A stretch of 40,495 bases of DNA from Pseudobdellovibrionaceae bacterium. Its GTDB lineage: Bacteria; Bdellovibrionota; Bdellovibrionia; Bdellovibrionales; Bdellovibrionaceae. The stretch spans positions 1 to 40,495 of the forward strand of contig JAEUWH010000045.1 of assembly GCA_016785955.1 (NCBI GenBank), given 5' to 3'. Under the pieces are notes generated by a model. That model did no database searches, was not told the origin of the DNA, and saw nothing but the letters and a program-made list of their open reading frames with translations. Made by a program: the position numbers and the translations under genes. Position 1 is the first letter of the stretch. Each line of letters opens with the position of its first letter. Shown piece after piece: positions 8,202-17,266 of the stretch.

Positions 8202-9665
8202 TTATTCCAATCTATAATTAGGCGCTTCTTTCGTAATACTGACATCATGCACGTGGGATTCGCGCAGACCTTGAGCCGTAATCTGTACAAAGCGAGCTTT
8301 CTTTTGTAATTCTTCAATATTTTTAGCACCAATATATCCCATACCTGATTTTAAACCACCCACCAGTTGATGAATAATACCCGACGCATTTCCTTTATAC
8401 GGAACTTTACCTTCAATACCTTCCGGCACTAGTTTATCGAATTCAGAAACATCACTTTGTCCATACCGATCTTTAGATCCTTTTTGCATGGCCGCCAGTG
8501 ATCCCATACCGCGATACATTTTATACGTCCGACCTTGATATAAAATCGTTTCGCCCGGTGCTTCTTCTGCACCAGCCAGTAAATTACCGATCATGACCGT
8601 GTTCGCCCCCAAAGCCAATGCTTTGGAAATATCTCCAGAGAATTTAATACCACCGTCCGCAATGATCGTCTTTCCCAATTTCTTAGCCACTTGAGCACAT
8701 TCCATAATCGCCGAAATTTGCGGCATCCCCACACCCGCCACAATTCGTGTGGTGCAAATACTGCCCGGCCCCACGCCAACCTTAACCACATCAACGCCGG
8801 CTTTAATCAACGCTTCCGTCGCGTCGGCCGTCACGACATTTCCCGCAATGATGGTGACATCCTGATACGAGGCCCGAACCGATTTCACCATCTCGAGTAC
8901 ATTTTTAGAATGCCCATGAGCCGTATCGATACAGAGAACATCCAAATGAGCGGCACACAGCGCATCGGCCCGCTGGCGGGCTTCAGGTCCTATACCAATC
9001 GCCGCCCCCACAAATAATCGCCCATGACTGTCTTTTGTCGCTTGCGGAAAGGCCTGCGCCTTTTCAATATCTTTAATCGTGATCAACCCGCGCAGCTCAC
9101 CTTTTTGATTCACCACGGGAAGCTTTTCGATACGATGTTTTTGCAAGATCTTTTTCGCTTGCTCCAGTGTCGTTCCCTCTTGGGTGGTGACTAGATTTTC
9201 TTTTGTCATGATATTTTCAATCGGCTGATCAATATTGGTTTCAAATCGCAAGTCACGATTCGTTAAAATCCCCACCAATAACTTTCCCGTCGTGATGGGC
9301 ACACCACTGATCGAATACTTTGACATCATCTCTAAGGCCGCACTGACTTTTTCTTTTGGGCCCAACGTGATCGGATCTTGAATCATACCGCTTTCGTATT
9401 TTTTTACCTTTTCCACTTCCAAGACTTGTTTTTCAATATCCATGTTTTTATGAATAATACCCAGACCGCCCATTTGCGCCATGATACGCGCAATTCTGTT
9501 TTCGGTGACCGTGTCCATCGCCGCCGAAATAATCGGCGTGTTAAGATATTTATCACGCGCAAAATAAGACCGCGGCGTAATTTCCGTCGGTACTATTTCC
9601 GAATACTGAGGCAACAGCAAGATATCATCAAATGTTAAAGCATACGGAATACTCTGATTTTCCAT
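8202..9665 (-). CDS. guaB: IMP dehydrogenase
   Basis: GuaB oxidises IMP to XMP with NAD+, the committed step toward guanine nucleotides. The 487-aa protein has the TIM-barrel catalytic domain ([17 protein letters not shown] at the N-terminus) interrupted by two CBS domains at about residues 95-205 ([17 protein letters not shown]). The catalytic loop GPGSICTTR has the nucleophile Cys near 304, and the flap region is [20 protein letters not shown]. Length and all key motifs match bacterial GuaB. It is followed directly by guaA. The 28-nt gap upstream to the carbonic-anhydrase-like gene leaves no room for a riboswitch. Confidence 0.98.
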   Translation of the reverse strand: MENQSIPYALTFDDILLLPQYSEIVPTEITPRSYFARDKYLNTPIISAAMDTVTENRIARIMAQMGGLGIIHKNMDIEKQVLEVEKVKKYESGMIQDPITLGPKEKVSAALEMMSKYSISGVPITTGKLLVGILTNRDLRFETNIDQPIENIMTKENLVTTQEGTTLEQAKKILQKHRIEKLPVVNQKGELRGLITIKDIEKAQAFPQATKDSHGRLFVGAAIGIGPEARQRADALCAAHLDVLCIDTAHGHSKNVLEMVKSVRASYQDVTIIAGNVVTADATEALIKAGVDVVKVGVGPGSICTTRIVAGVGMPQISAIMECAQVAKKLGKTIIADGGIKFSGDISKALALGANTVMIGNLLAGAEEAPGETILYQGRTYKMYRGMGSLAAMQKGSKDRYGQSDVSEFDKLVPEGIEGKVPYKGNASGIIHQLVGGLKSGMGYIGAKNIEELQKKARFVQITAQGLRESHVHDVSITKEAPNYRLE

Positions 9666-9693
9666 CCCACAAACCCCTTTAAAAATATTTTGG

Positions 9694-10203
9694 TCAGTAC
9701 CACGTTGTATACAAACGATAGTTATCTGCCGATTGTTTTAAAAAATTTAACTCTTCTGGTTTTAGCTTACGAATCGCTTTTGCAGGCCGACCCAAAATCA
9801 ACCAACCCTCTTCGTCTTGACGAAAGCCTTCCGTCACCAGCGACCCCGCCCCAACGATCGAATTCGAAGCGATAAATGAGCCGTCCATCAAGATGGAACC
9901 CATACCAATTAAACAGCGATCGCTCACCGTCGTTCCATGCAAAACAACCTGATGTCCAATAGTGACCTCATCACCAATCGTCGTTCCATATTTTCCGTAC
10001 GTTCCATGAATTATGGACCCATCTTGAATATTAGTGGCCTTGCCAATTCGAATCGGCATCACATCACCGCGAATCACTGTTTGATACCAAATAGAACTGT
10101 CTTCGCCGATTTCAACATCGCCGATAATATTTGCGCTTTCCGCGATAAAAACACGGGACTGAATTTTAGGTGTAAACCCTCGAGCTGTACGGATGAGTGA
10201 CAT
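9694..10203 (-). CDS. Gamma-carbonic-anhydrase-like hexapeptide-repeat protein
   Basis: The 169-aa protein is a left-handed parallel beta-helix of the YrdA/CaiE/PaaY group. Hexapeptide repeats run from about residue 18 to 130 (NIIGDVEIGEDSSIW, RIGKATNIQDGSIIH). The zinc-ligand pattern of gamma carbonic anhydrases is present (SIIHGT; IGHQVVLHG), as are the family blocks GMGSILMD, GAGSLV and GRPAKAIRKL. Known relatives include active carbonic anhydrases and proteins of unknown activity, so the catalytic role is open. It lies between the BFN-domain gene (8 nt) and guaB (28 nt) and is probably co-transcribed with them. Confidence 0.85.
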   Translation of the reverse strand: MSLIRTARGFTPKIQSRVFIAESANIIGDVEIGEDSSIWYQTVIRGDVMPIRIGKATNIQDGSIIHGTYGKYGTTIGDEVTIGHQVVLHGTTVSDRCLIGMGSILMDGSFIASNSIVGAGSLVTEGFRQDEEGWLILGRPAKAIRKLKPEELNFLKQSADNYRLYTTWY

Positions 10204-10211
10204 GCCCTAGT

Positions 10212-10769
10212 CTATTGAAGATAGGTGGCATTTTTCAATAATAATTTTTGATTTTCCGCTAATTTTTTTGTCAAACCTTCGATCTGCACCTGAACCACTT
10301 TGCTTTGATTAATAAACTTTGCCGTCGCATAAATAGGCACCTTCAAAGCCATACAAAGACTCATGGCCTGATCGGCATTCAATTTAATCGAGTTCGAGCC
10401 GGGATGACCATTAAAATACAGACGAACAAACTGCCGATTGCCTTTAGTTTGCACAAACACACACTGCAAAAGCGCAACGCCCAGCGTTTCCAGCAATTTA
10501 GTCACAGCAAAATGCGGCTGCGCCAATTGCACCTCGGGCGTGGCATTCATCTGAGCTAAAATCAAGCTCGCTTCAATGGGATTAACCAAAACAGGTAAAG
10601 TTTTACTTTGAGTTTTGTCCTTTAAAAAGAAAAACGTATTTTTCAAATCCGCCGCGACCGAAATACCAAAAGGCAATAATTGAATCAGGTCTTTTTGATG
10701 AAAGGACTCCTCGTCCGAGGTCTCTGCGAAATGATACTCACCCCCCAATAGAGTATTTAGGTCAGGCAT
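10212..10769 (-). CDS. BFN/DUF151-domain protein (bifunctional nuclease family)
   Basis: The reading frame is open back to 10868, inside miaB, but the ATG at 10769 lies just after the miaB stop with a GAG site 8 nt before it, giving 185 aa. Residues about 28-150 follow the BFN (DUF151) pattern: LPFGISVAADLKNTFFFLKD, LPVLVNPIEASLIL, HFAVTKLLETLGV, VRLYFNG and a final block (ALKVPIYATAKFI) corresponding to the family's ...SDAIALAxRxxxPIxxxxxV. The family is reported to have DNase/RNase activity in plants and to occur widely in bacteria. The canonical Arg-Pro and Asp-Ala pairs are altered here (QPHFA; NADQAMSLCMA), so activity is uncertain. Its placement straight after miaB suggests an RNA-related role (inference). 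Confidence 0.7.
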   Translation of the reverse strand: MPDLNTLLGGEYHFAETSDEESFHQKDLIQLLPFGISVAADLKNTFFFLKDKTQSKTLPVLVNPIEASLILAQMNATPEVQLAQPHFAVTKLLETLGVALLQCVFVQTKGNRQFVRLYFNGHPGSNSIKLNADQAMSLCMALKVPIYATAKFINQSKVVQVQIEGLTKKLAENQKLLLKNATYLQ

Positions 10770-10788
10770 TTCAATTCTCAGCGTCTTT

Positions 10789-12207
10789 TTAATTGATGCT
10801 TCCAACCATGTCTCCTCTGAATACTGCCGGGTAGGCTTTGGTAATTTTAATGTTAACCGTACGGCCAATCAAATCGCTATGGGCGGCGGGCACCTCAAAA
10901 TAGACCAGTTTATTTTGACGACTACGACCTGAAAACTTGATATTTCCAGCCACCGATTCATCATCATGCTTTTTTTCAACCAAAACGTCTAAAATACGAT
11001 TCTCATAAGCTTTCGCCAAATCAAACGCCATCGTATTATGCGCATCAAACAACCGCTGTAGGCGTTCCGATTTGATCGCATCAGGAACCTGATCTTCAAA
11101 TTTAGCGGCCTTTGTATTTGGTCGCTGTGAATACATAAACGCAAATATGGTTTCATAACCCACTTCACGCACCATCGACAAAGTATCTTGAAAATCGGCT
11201 TCTGTTTCCCCTGGAAACCCACAAATGATGTCCGTCGATAAAACAACGTTCGGAATCGTTTTTTTGATCATATTGATTTTTTCAATGTACTGTTCACGAG
11301 TGTAGCCACGATTCATACGTTCCAAAATACGCGAATTGCCACTTTGAAATGGCAAATGAATGTACTCACAAATTTTATCTTGATGTTCAGCGATCACGTC
11401 CACCAAATATTGATCAAAGTCCTTTGGATGAGAGGTCGTAAAACGAATACGCTCAATCCCCGTTTCTTTAGCGATCGTCTTCATCAAATCGGCAAAGCTC
11501 GTCCCACATTCACTTTCATACGAGTTCACATTTTGCCCCAACAAAGTGACCTCTTTCACGCCCCGCTTGACCAAGGTATGAATATCCTGAAGTACGTGTG
11601 TTTTTGGGCGACTTTTTTCACGACCACGCGTGAACGGCACCACACAGAAAGTGCAAAAATTATCGCAGCCCTTCGTGATGTTCACAAACGTGGATACACC
11701 CGGGTTACGCACCAGGGTCTCCACATGATAGGGCTCGCGATGAGCAAATCCTGCTTTGACAATGCGATTCTTTTTATCGTCTTTACTTTCTTCTTTTAAA
11801 ATCAAATCATTTAAAATATCAGGTAACGTATCAATGGTGTCAGTCCCAAAAACAAAGTCGATCATGGGCTGATTTTTAATCAGTTTTTCTTTTTCTTGCT
11901 GACCCACGCAGCCACCAATTCCAATTTTCAACTTAGGATTGGCGTCTTTCAATTTACGATATTTTCCAACCTCGGAGTAAACTTTATGCACCGGCTTTTC
12001 CCGAATCGAGCACGAATTGATGATGATAACCGATGCCTCTAAGGGACTGTCCACCGGTGTGAAATTCGCCATCTCCAACAAACTGTACATGCGATCAGAA
12101 TCGTTGACATTCATTTGACAACCGTAGGTGGAAATATAAACCCCACGGCCTTGCCCAATATCTTGATTTTTATAAGCAAATGGTTTGTTTTCGCTGATGA
12201 TTTCCAC
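10789..12207 (-). CDS. miaB: tRNA-2-methylthio-N6-dimethylallyladenosine synthase MiaB
   Basis: MiaB is a radical-SAM methylthiotransferase that adds the 2-methylthio group to i6A37 of tRNAs reading UNN codons. The 472-aa protein has the N-terminal UPF0004 domain with cluster ligands Cys30 (STYGCQMN), Cys66 (NSCSIREK) and Cys100 (GGC), and the radical-SAM motif CDNFCTFC (Cys181, 185, 188) followed by VPFTRGREKSR. It also carries GQNVNSY and SxHPKDF-type barrel motifs and a C-terminal TRAM domain (SGRSRQNKLVYFE). It is first in the leftward gene string. A strong promoter match lies about 50 nt upstream. Confidence 0.96.
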   Translation of the reverse strand: MEIISENKPFAYKNQDIGQGRGVYISTYGCQMNVNDSDRMYSLLEMANFTPVDSPLEASVIIINSCSIREKPVHKVYSEVGKYRKLKDANPKLKIGIGGCVGQQEKEKLIKNQPMIDFVFGTDTIDTLPDILNDLILKEESKDDKKNRIVKAGFAHREPYHVETLVRNPGVSTFVNITKGCDNFCTFCVVPFTRGREKSRPKTHVLQDIHTLVKRGVKEVTLLGQNVNSYESECGTSFADLMKTIAKETGIERIRFTTSHPKDFDQYLVDVIAEHQDKICEYIHLPFQSGNSRILERMNRGYTREQYIEKINMIKKTIPNVVLSTDIICGFPGETEADFQDTLSMVREVGYETIFAFMYSQRPNTKAAKFEDQVPDAIKSERLQRLFDAHNTMAFDLAKAYENRILDVLVEKKHDDESVAGNIKFSGRSRQNKLVYFEVPAAHSDLIGRTVNIKITKAYPAVFRGDMVGSIN

Positions 12208-12257
12208 GTGTTTATCCTATTTTCGCCTAACGATTGGCCTGGTTTTAGAAAAAAAGT

Positions 12258-12286
12258 AATATGAGAGGAAAAACCCGTTGTGTCAA
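12258..12286 (-). promoter_or_regulatory. Sigma70-type promoter of the miaB-lipB gene string
   Basis: Read on the minus strand, a perfect TTGACA (12286-12281) is followed by a 17-nt spacer and CATATT (12263-12258). The expected start site is about 40 nt ahead of the miaB ATG. No other equally good match was seen in front of the downstream genes, which are too tightly spaced to hold one. Its -35 box overlaps the -35 of the rightward promoter at 12278-12306. Confidence 0.65.
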
Positions 12287-12306
12287 ATATAAGTTTCATA
12301 TATAGA
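12278..12306 (+). promoter_or_regulatory. Candidate divergent promoter for the 12352 gene
   Basis: TTGTGT (12278-12283), a 17-nt spacer and TATAGA (12301-12306) form a moderate sigma70 match ending about 45 nt before the preferred ATG at 12352. The -35 hexamer overlaps by 3 nt the -35 hexamer of the miaB promoter on the other strand, so the two should compete for RNA polymerase. Confidence 0.45.
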
Positions 12307-12351
12307 TCTCCTTCGATTTTAGACATAAAAACCGCCCCGAGAGAGGATCTT

Positions 12352-12969
12352 ATGCAACCTCGACGAACTGATTCTAAAAAATGGACGACGTTACCCAAAG
12401 ACTATCTAGAAAACGTCCAATCGACACTCAAAACTCAATACGCAAAACATTTAAAAATGACCGACGTTATTGTCGAAGGACAGGTTTTTGAACGCGAGAT
12501 TCTTGTGCGTATTGGTTTTTTACCAAACGGCCGCCTAAAACAACATAATTTTGAAATCGCAATGGATGTTCCCGAAGCCAAGGATCAGGTCTTAACGAAA
12601 CTCAGCGGTGCTATCGATTTTCTAGGCTCGATTCTGAACGAATTTTTTGAAAAAGATGGCTTTGAGAATTCCGAATACGAAGAAACCTTACCTGTTTTAT
12701 GGAAACCCCTTTCCGACAAGAAGGATGTATTTCACTTCCAATACTCCACTATCAATTCAAAATTGGAATCAATGGCCGACGAATGGCTCAGTCAACAAAA
12801 TGATGATCTTGTGCAAGAACTGGGTGTTGACGATATGGACGCCTACAGTTTTGCCGAACAGTACGACGCCGAGACATTAGAAAAAATCATCGAACTTAAA
12901 AAAATGGAAAAATCAGAGGCGATTGACCATTCAGACACAAGTCCCACCAACAAAGACCATCTACACTAG
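12352..12969 (+). CDS. Conserved-looking acidic hypothetical protein
   Basis: The function is not recognised. The 205-aa soluble protein has no signal peptide or membrane segment. It has an N-terminal mixed alpha/beta half (VIVEGQVFEREILVRIGFLPNG looks like paired strands), a helical middle (AIDFLGSILNEFFE) and a Glu/Asp-rich, Lys-rich tail. The start at ATG 12352 is chosen because AGAGGA stands 5 nt ahead; the frame is open to 12280 but those codons contain the putative promoter. It is divergent from miaB and followed by 180 nt of non-coding DNA. Confidence 0.75.
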   Translation: MQPRRTDSKKWTTLPKDYLENVQSTLKTQYAKHLKMTDVIVEGQVFEREILVRIGFLPNGRLKQHNFEIAMDVPEAKDQVLTKLSGAIDFLGSILNEFFEKDGFENSEYEETLPVLWKPLSDKKDVFHFQYSTINSKLESMADEWLSQQNDDLVQELGVDDMDAYSFAEQYDAETLEKIIELKKMEKSEAIDHSDTSPTNKDHLH

Positions 12970-13150
12970 GGTCTATCTTCATTTACCTAGCCTATGACGA
13001 AAACGCAATCGGTTCGATTTGAGCGTCGCTCGTCGACGAAATAGCTCTACTATTTCTTTTCCTCGCTTCTCCATCTCTAACCATCTCTAACCAATTGCAT
13101 CTTCTCGCGACGGCTAGTCAAATGAGGGCAGGCCCTAAGATCGATTATTC
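12970..13150. repeat. Intergenic stretch with a tandem 10-mer
   Basis: The gap between two convergent genes holds two perfect tandem copies of CCATCTCTAA (13071-13080 and 13081-13090). It also has a CTAGG/CCTAG inverted pair at its left edge and a GGGC-AG-GCCC hairpin near 13128-13137. None of the hairpins has a clear T-tract, although transcripts from both sides must end here. No gene is seen. Confidence 0.45.
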
Positions 13151-13978
13151 TTAGTTCACAATGTTTTGTTTGATCCAATTTTTATGCGTTTGAATTTTAA
13201 CCATCACACCCGTCCCCGAGCATGACTCTGGTTTATTTTTATTAAAAAATCCATGATTGATTCCCACTAAGTACATCTTGCCTTTCCATTGATAGAACGT
13301 GGGGCCGCCCGAATCTCCATTGCAAATCCCAGATCCGCTGGATTGATCTACCAAAAAGTAAGTCCCCCAATCTTCGACAATTTTAAGACTCGTCGATTTG
13401 TTGAGTTTGCGATTTTGATCCCCCGTTGAATTTGTCACTTTTCCAAACCCAGACGCAATGACGAAATCGTTAACGTTCACTTCCCCTTCATTTGGCAAAA
13501 GCTCTATCGCTTCATACCCATTAGGGACAGCGTTCGACAAAGTGGCAATCGCCAAATCAAAATGGCGCGACATCAAACTATCATTCGTATAGTAAGGATG
13601 AATCACGACTTGATACACTGTTCCTCGCAGCTCGGTGGGTGTCGAGGCTGCCGAACGAGTAAAGTATATTTCCATATATTGTTTTTTTTGAGGATCCGTT
13701 GCTTGAACGCAATGAGCCGCTGTTAAAATCGATCGCTTACCAATAATGACCCCTGTACACATGCTGATCACGCTTGGCTTTGGATCTTCCGGACGATTTT
13801 TTTCGTAATAATTTACTAAGACCGTGTACTTGGCAATGGGATCAAACTGACTCACCTCGATTCCACTAATTATGTTATGATTATCTTTAACAACATCCAA
13901 ATCAACCGATTCATTTTTTGAATCGCAACCGATCAATGTCACGACCAACAACCCCAATAAAAAAAATAATCCCTTCAT
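13151..13978 (-). CDS. Trypsin-like (S1) serine protease lipoprotein
   Basis: This is a secreted chymotrypsin-fold protease of 275 aa. The signal peptide ends in lipobox LIGC (Cys18) followed by Asp19; Asp at +2 is an inner-membrane retention signal in enterobacteria, though the rule is unproven in this lineage. The catalytic triad is intact: His89 in LTAAHC, Asp141 in FDLAIATL and Ser223 in GDSGGP. IISG at 36-39 corresponds to the activated N-terminus (IVGG) of trypsins, but the residue before it is Asn rather than Arg/Lys, so activation by a trypsin-type cut is unlikely. Cys pairs C74/C90 and C219 match conserved disulphide positions. It is divergently transcribed from aceB. A role in digesting external or prey protein is inference. 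Confidence 0.9.
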   Translation of the reverse strand: MKGLFFLLGLLVVTLIGCDSKNESVDLDVVKDNHNIISGIEVSQFDPIAKYTVLVNYYEKNRPEDPKPSVISMCTGVIIGKRSILTAAHCVQATDPQKKQYMEIYFTRSAASTPTELRGTVYQVVIHPYYTNDSLMSRHFDLAIATLSNAVPNGYEAIELLPNEGEVNVNDFVIASGFGKVTNSTGDQNRKLNKSTSLKIVEDWGTYFLVDQSSGSGICNGDSGGPTFYQWKGKMYLVGINHGFFNKNKPESCSGTGVMVKIQTHKNWIKQNIVN

Positions 13979-14030
13979 ACAACCCCTATTCCGAGCAATT
14001 ACTTAAGCAATCAAAAGACCAATCCACCAC

Positions 14031-14043
14031 GGCTTTCAAAGCC
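14031..14043. promoter_or_regulatory. 13-bp perfect palindrome in the protease/aceB spacer
   Basis: GGCTTTCAAAGCC is a perfect inverted repeat around a central C. It lies 53 nt upstream of the serine protease start and 155 nt upstream of aceB. It could be an operator or a hairpin in the protease leader RNA; no family is recognised. Confidence 0.3.
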
Positions 14044-14119
14044 ATCAGGTTTTTATTCGCACAAAATTTTTCAAAAAGTCGTTGTCTATTTTTTTTACAC
14101 CTAGAATTTATTTCATCGA

Positions 14120-14137
14120 TTAGAGTGCTCGCTCTAA
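14120..14137. promoter_or_regulatory. TetR-type palindromic operator candidate upstream of aceBA
   Basis: TTAGAGTGCTCGCTCTAA has 6-bp perfect arms and matches at 7 of 9 positions in each half. Size, spacing and the TCG-centred core resemble operators bound by TetR-family regulators of fatty-acid and acetate metabolism. It lies about 60 nt before the aceB start and just downstream of TAGAAT (14102-14107), a possible -10 element, where a bound repressor would block polymerase. No regulator gene is adjacent. Confidence 0.4.
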
Positions 14138-14197
14138 CTACTTGCAAGAAAAAATTTAAACATACCTTTCCATTTTTTTTTTAGTTACCAATTGTGC

Positions 14198-15808
14198 ATG
14201 CAACAAAATCTAACAATAAAAAAATTTACTTTCAAAAACTATTCTTCTGAAAATTTTAATCTAACCGAAAATCAAATAAGCGAATCCGTTTTAAATGTAA
14301 ACGCGATCAATTTTTTGTATCAATTGCATACACGGTTCAATCCCTCTCGCAAAAAATTACTTCAAGACCGATTCACTCTAGCTAAGAAAATCGATGCGGG
14401 CTTCATTCCTCGCTATCCCGACGAAACTGCCTATATTAGAAATTCTCAATGGTCCGTAGCCAAGTGTCCGGCCGATTTGAACAAACGTAAAGTGGAAATC
14501 ACCGGTCCCGCCGAAGCAAAAATGATCATTAATGCACTTAACTCGGGTGCCGATGTTTTTATGGCGGATTTAGAAGATGCCTTATCACCAACCTGGGAAA
14601 ATATTTTAGTTGGCCACTTTAGCTTGATGTTGGCGGGCGATAAAAAATTAACTTTTAATGGCGACAACGGAAAAAAATATTCTCTGAATGCCAACACCTC
14701 GGCCTTACTGGTTCGCCCGCGCGGCCTGCACCTCGAAGAAAAAAACATCGAGTTTGACCATGAGCCTATGGCCGCATCACTGTTTGATTTCGGACTCAAT
14801 TTTTTCCTAACCGCTAAAAATAGAATTAAACACGGTTCGGGACCTTACTACTATCTGCCAAAAATGGAGTCCTATTTAGAAGCTCAATGGTGGAATGAGG
14901 TCTTCGAATGGGCACAAGCGGAACTACAAATTCCCAAAGGTACGATCCGCGCGACGGTGCTTATAGAAACGTGCTTGGCCGCACTTCAAATGGATGAAAT
15001 TTTACATTCACTCAAAGATCACGCGGCAGGATTAAATGCCGGTCGCTGGGATTATATTTTTAGTTTTATTAAAAAATTCAAAAATCATCAAAACTTTATT
15101 TTTCCTGATCGTCAGCAAGTCACTATGGGTCTGCCTTTCATGAAATCTTATTGCGAACTCCTGGTGAAAACATGTCACGCACGTGGCGCTCATGCCATCG
15201 GCGGGATGGCCGCCTTTATTCCCAACCGCAACGAACCCGAAGTGACGGCCAAAGCGATCGATCAAATTAAACTGGATAAAAAACGCGAAGCCGACATGGG
15301 GTTTGATGGCACCTGGGTCGCGCATCCAGACTTGATTCCTATTGCCCGATCCGAATTTGACGCCGTATTACCCAATCAAGATAATCAAAAACAGAAAAAA
15401 CTTAATATTCAAATTCTTCCCGAAAATATACTTAATACCCAGGTCCCCCATGGGCAGATCACGGAAAATGGAATTCGCACTAATATTAATGTCTCGCTTC
15501 TGTATCTAGATCGCTGGCTCAGTGGGGTGGGAGCGGCCGCTCTTTACAATTTGATGGAAGATGCCGCCACGGCGGAGATCTCGCGCAGCGAATTGTGGCA
15601 ATGGTTGAAATTCGCTGTCGCACTTCCCGATGGACAAAATTTCAACGCTGGCATTTATCAAAATTTAAAAGCGCAAGAACTGGAAAAAATCAAATCGCAA
15701 TTTAAAACTCAACATTTAGACCGCGCCAGTGAAATTTTGGATCAATTGGTTCTGGCACCAGAGTTTACTGAATTTTTAACTACCCATTGCTACAAATTTT
15801 TAACCTAA
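14198..15808 (+). CDS. aceB: Malate synthase A
   Basis: This enzyme condenses glyoxylate with acetyl-CoA to malate in the glyoxylate shunt. The protein is 536 aa, the length of the A isoform. Recognisable blocks are KVEITGPAEAKMIINALNSG, DVFMADLEDALSPTW with the acidic metal site, LLVRPRGLH, YYLPKMES, RATVLIETCLAALQMDEIL, LNAGRWDYIFS and HAIGGMAAFIPNRNEPE, and a C-terminal helical domain holding MEDAATAEISR. The ATG at 14198 was taken; TTG 14192 is in frame two codons earlier. Neither has a visible Shine-Dalgarno sequence, and the leader holds a run of T (14172-14182). aceA follows 18 nt later, so they form an operon. Confidence 0.95.
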   Translation: MQQNLTIKKFTFKNYSSENFNLTENQISESVLNVNAINFLYQLHTRFNPSRKKLLQDRFTLAKKIDAGFIPRYPDETAYIRNSQWSVAKCPADLNKRKVEITGPAEAKMIINALNSGADVFMADLEDALSPTWENILVGHFSLMLAGDKKLTFNGDNGKKYSLNANTSALLVRPRGLHLEEKNIEFDHEPMAASLFDFGLNFFLTAKNRIKHGSGPYYYLPKMESYLEAQWWNEVFEWAQAELQIPKGTIRATVLIETCLAALQMDEILHSLKDHAAGLNAGRWDYIFSFIKKFKNHQNFIFPDRQQVTMGLPFMKSYCELLVKTCHARGAHAIGGMAAFIPNRNEPEVTAKAIDQIKLDKKREADMGFDGTWVAHPDLIPIARSEFDAVLPNQDNQKQKKLNIQILPENILNTQVPHGQITENGIRTNINVSLLYLDRWLSGVGAAALYNLMEDAATAEISRSELWQWLKFAVALPDGQNFNAGIYQNLKAQELEKIKSQFKTQHLDRASEILDQLVLAPEFTEFLTTHCYKFLT

Positions 15809-15826
15809 ACTTATAAAGGAGTTTAT

Positions 15827-17134
15827 ATGCAACCATGGGAACAACAAGTTCAATCACTTAAACAGACGTGGTCTACGGACCCTCGATGGAAGGGAATCCA
15901 TAGAAACTACACTCCAGAAAATGTAGTTTCATTGCGCACCAGCCTTCCCGTCGAATACTCGATCGCCACTCATGGCTCCAAAAAACTTTGGTCGTATTTA
16001 AATACGGAATCTTACGTCAATACATTCGGCGCCTTAACGGGTGCGCAAGCCGTACAAATGGTTAAAGGCGGATTGAAATCAATATACCTTTCTGGTTGGC
16101 AAGTGGCCGCGGACAACAACATGTCAGGTCAAACTTACCCGGATCAATCTTTATATCCCTCAAATTCTGTCCCTCAAGTGGTTCAGCGTATCAACAATGC
16201 GTTTCAGCGAGCGGATCAAATTGATCGTCAAAACACAAAAGGCCCCCACAAAGGCACGGATTGGTATGCACCGATCGTCGCCGATGCCGAAGCGGGTTTC
16301 GGTGGCCCACTGCACGCATTCGAACTTATGAAAAGCATGATCGTAGTGGGCGCCTCCGGCGTTCACTTTGAAGATCAATTGGCTGCCGAGAAAAAATGTG
16401 GTCACTTGGCTGGCAAAGTTCTTGTTCCAACATCAACATTTGTTAGAACCTTGCAATCCGCTCGTTTAGCCGCGGATGTTCTGAACGTACCAACCGTGAT
16501 CATCGCACGCACGGACGCGCAGTCAGCAAATTTAATGACCTCCGATATCGACCCTGCTGACAAACCATTTTTGACGGGCGAGCGAACTCCCGAAGGCTAT
16601 TACATGATTAAAGGTGGCAACGACTATGCGATCGCGCGCAGCTTGGCCTATGCCGAATACGCCGACGTCTTATGGTTTGAGACATCGACTCCGGACTTGA
16701 AAGAAGCCGAAGCCTTCGCCAAAGCTATCCACGCGAAATACCCTGGTAAATTGTTGGCATATAACTGCTCTCCCTCATTCAACTGGAAGAAAAATTTAAA
16801 TGAGGCGGACATTGCTCGTTTTCAAAGACAATTGGGCGAGTGGGGCTTTAAATTTCAATTCATCACCCTGGCAGGATGGCATTTGATCAACTACCACACG
16901 TTCAATTTGGCACAAACGTATGCCGCAACAGGAATGCCCGCCTACGTGGATCTTCAAGAAAAAGAATTTGCGGCGCAACCCGAAGGTTACACGGCAGTGA
17001 AACATCAGCAAGAAGTGGGCACGGGATACTTTGACCAAGTTCTCAATGTCATCACGGAAGGCACCTCATCGACATCCGCATTGAAAGGCTCTACCGAGCA
17101 CGATCAATTTCATGAAGGTTCACGTACACACTAG
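15827..17134 (+). CDS. aceA: Isocitrate lyase
   Basis: It cleaves isocitrate to glyoxylate and succinate, the entry step of the glyoxylate shunt. The 435-aa product matches the short bacterial form. The signature KKCGH carries the catalytic Cys191; [31 protein letters not shown] (metal site), [13 protein letters not shown] and WFETSTPD are all present. AAGGAG 6 nt before the ATG is a good ribosome site. A GC-rich hairpin 10 nt after the stop probably terminates the aceBA transcript. No aceK (isocitrate dehydrogenase kinase) is linked, so flux control probably works through transcription, perhaps via the palindrome upstream of aceB. Confidence 0.97.
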   Translation: MQPWEQQVQSLKQTWSTDPRWKGIHRNYTPENVVSLRTSLPVEYSIATHGSKKLWSYLNTESYVNTFGALTGAQAVQMVKGGLKSIYLSGWQVAADNNMSGQTYPDQSLYPSNSVPQVVQRINNAFQRADQIDRQNTKGPHKGTDWYAPIVADAEAGFGGPLHAFELMKSMIVVGASGVHFEDQLAAEKKCGHLAGKVLVPTSTFVRTLQSARLAADVLNVPTVIIARTDAQSANLMTSDIDPADKPFLTGERTPEGYYMIKGGNDYAIARSLAYAEYADVLWFETSTPDLKEAEAFAKAIHAKYPGKLLAYNCSPSFNWKKNLNEADIARFQRQLGEWGFKFQFITLAGWHLINYHTFNLAQTYAATGMPAYVDLQEKEFAAQPEGYTAVKHQQEVGTGYFDQVLNVITEGTSSTSALKGSTEHDQFHEGSRTH

Positions 17135-17144
17135 TTATTTTTAT

Positions 17145-17180
17145 ACGCGTCTTGAGACCTCTCGGGACGCGTGTTTCTTC
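17145..17180 (+). terminator. Intrinsic terminator after aceA
   Basis: ACGCGTC (17145-17151) pairs with GACGCGT (17166-17172). The inner bases TTGAGA/TCTCGG extend the stem with two G-T wobbles. The downstream side reads GTTTCTTCT, a modest T-tract, and the upstream side has TTATTTTTATA, so some action on the opposite strand is possible. Confidence 0.65.
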
Positions 17181-17266
17181 TGAAATCGACACACTCAACA
17201 CCCGACTTTCGCAAGGTTTGCGCCTAGTCCAGTTTAAAGTCGATAAAGGTTTGCTAAGATAATAGA

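Noticed and set aside
9666-9693. Purine riboswitch before guaB
   Set aside because: The gap is only 28 nt and no aptamer-like sequence is present.
12280-12351. Longer N-terminus for the hypothetical gene at 12352
   Set aside because: The extra 24 codons cover the candidate promoter, and the internal ATG has a much better ribosome site.
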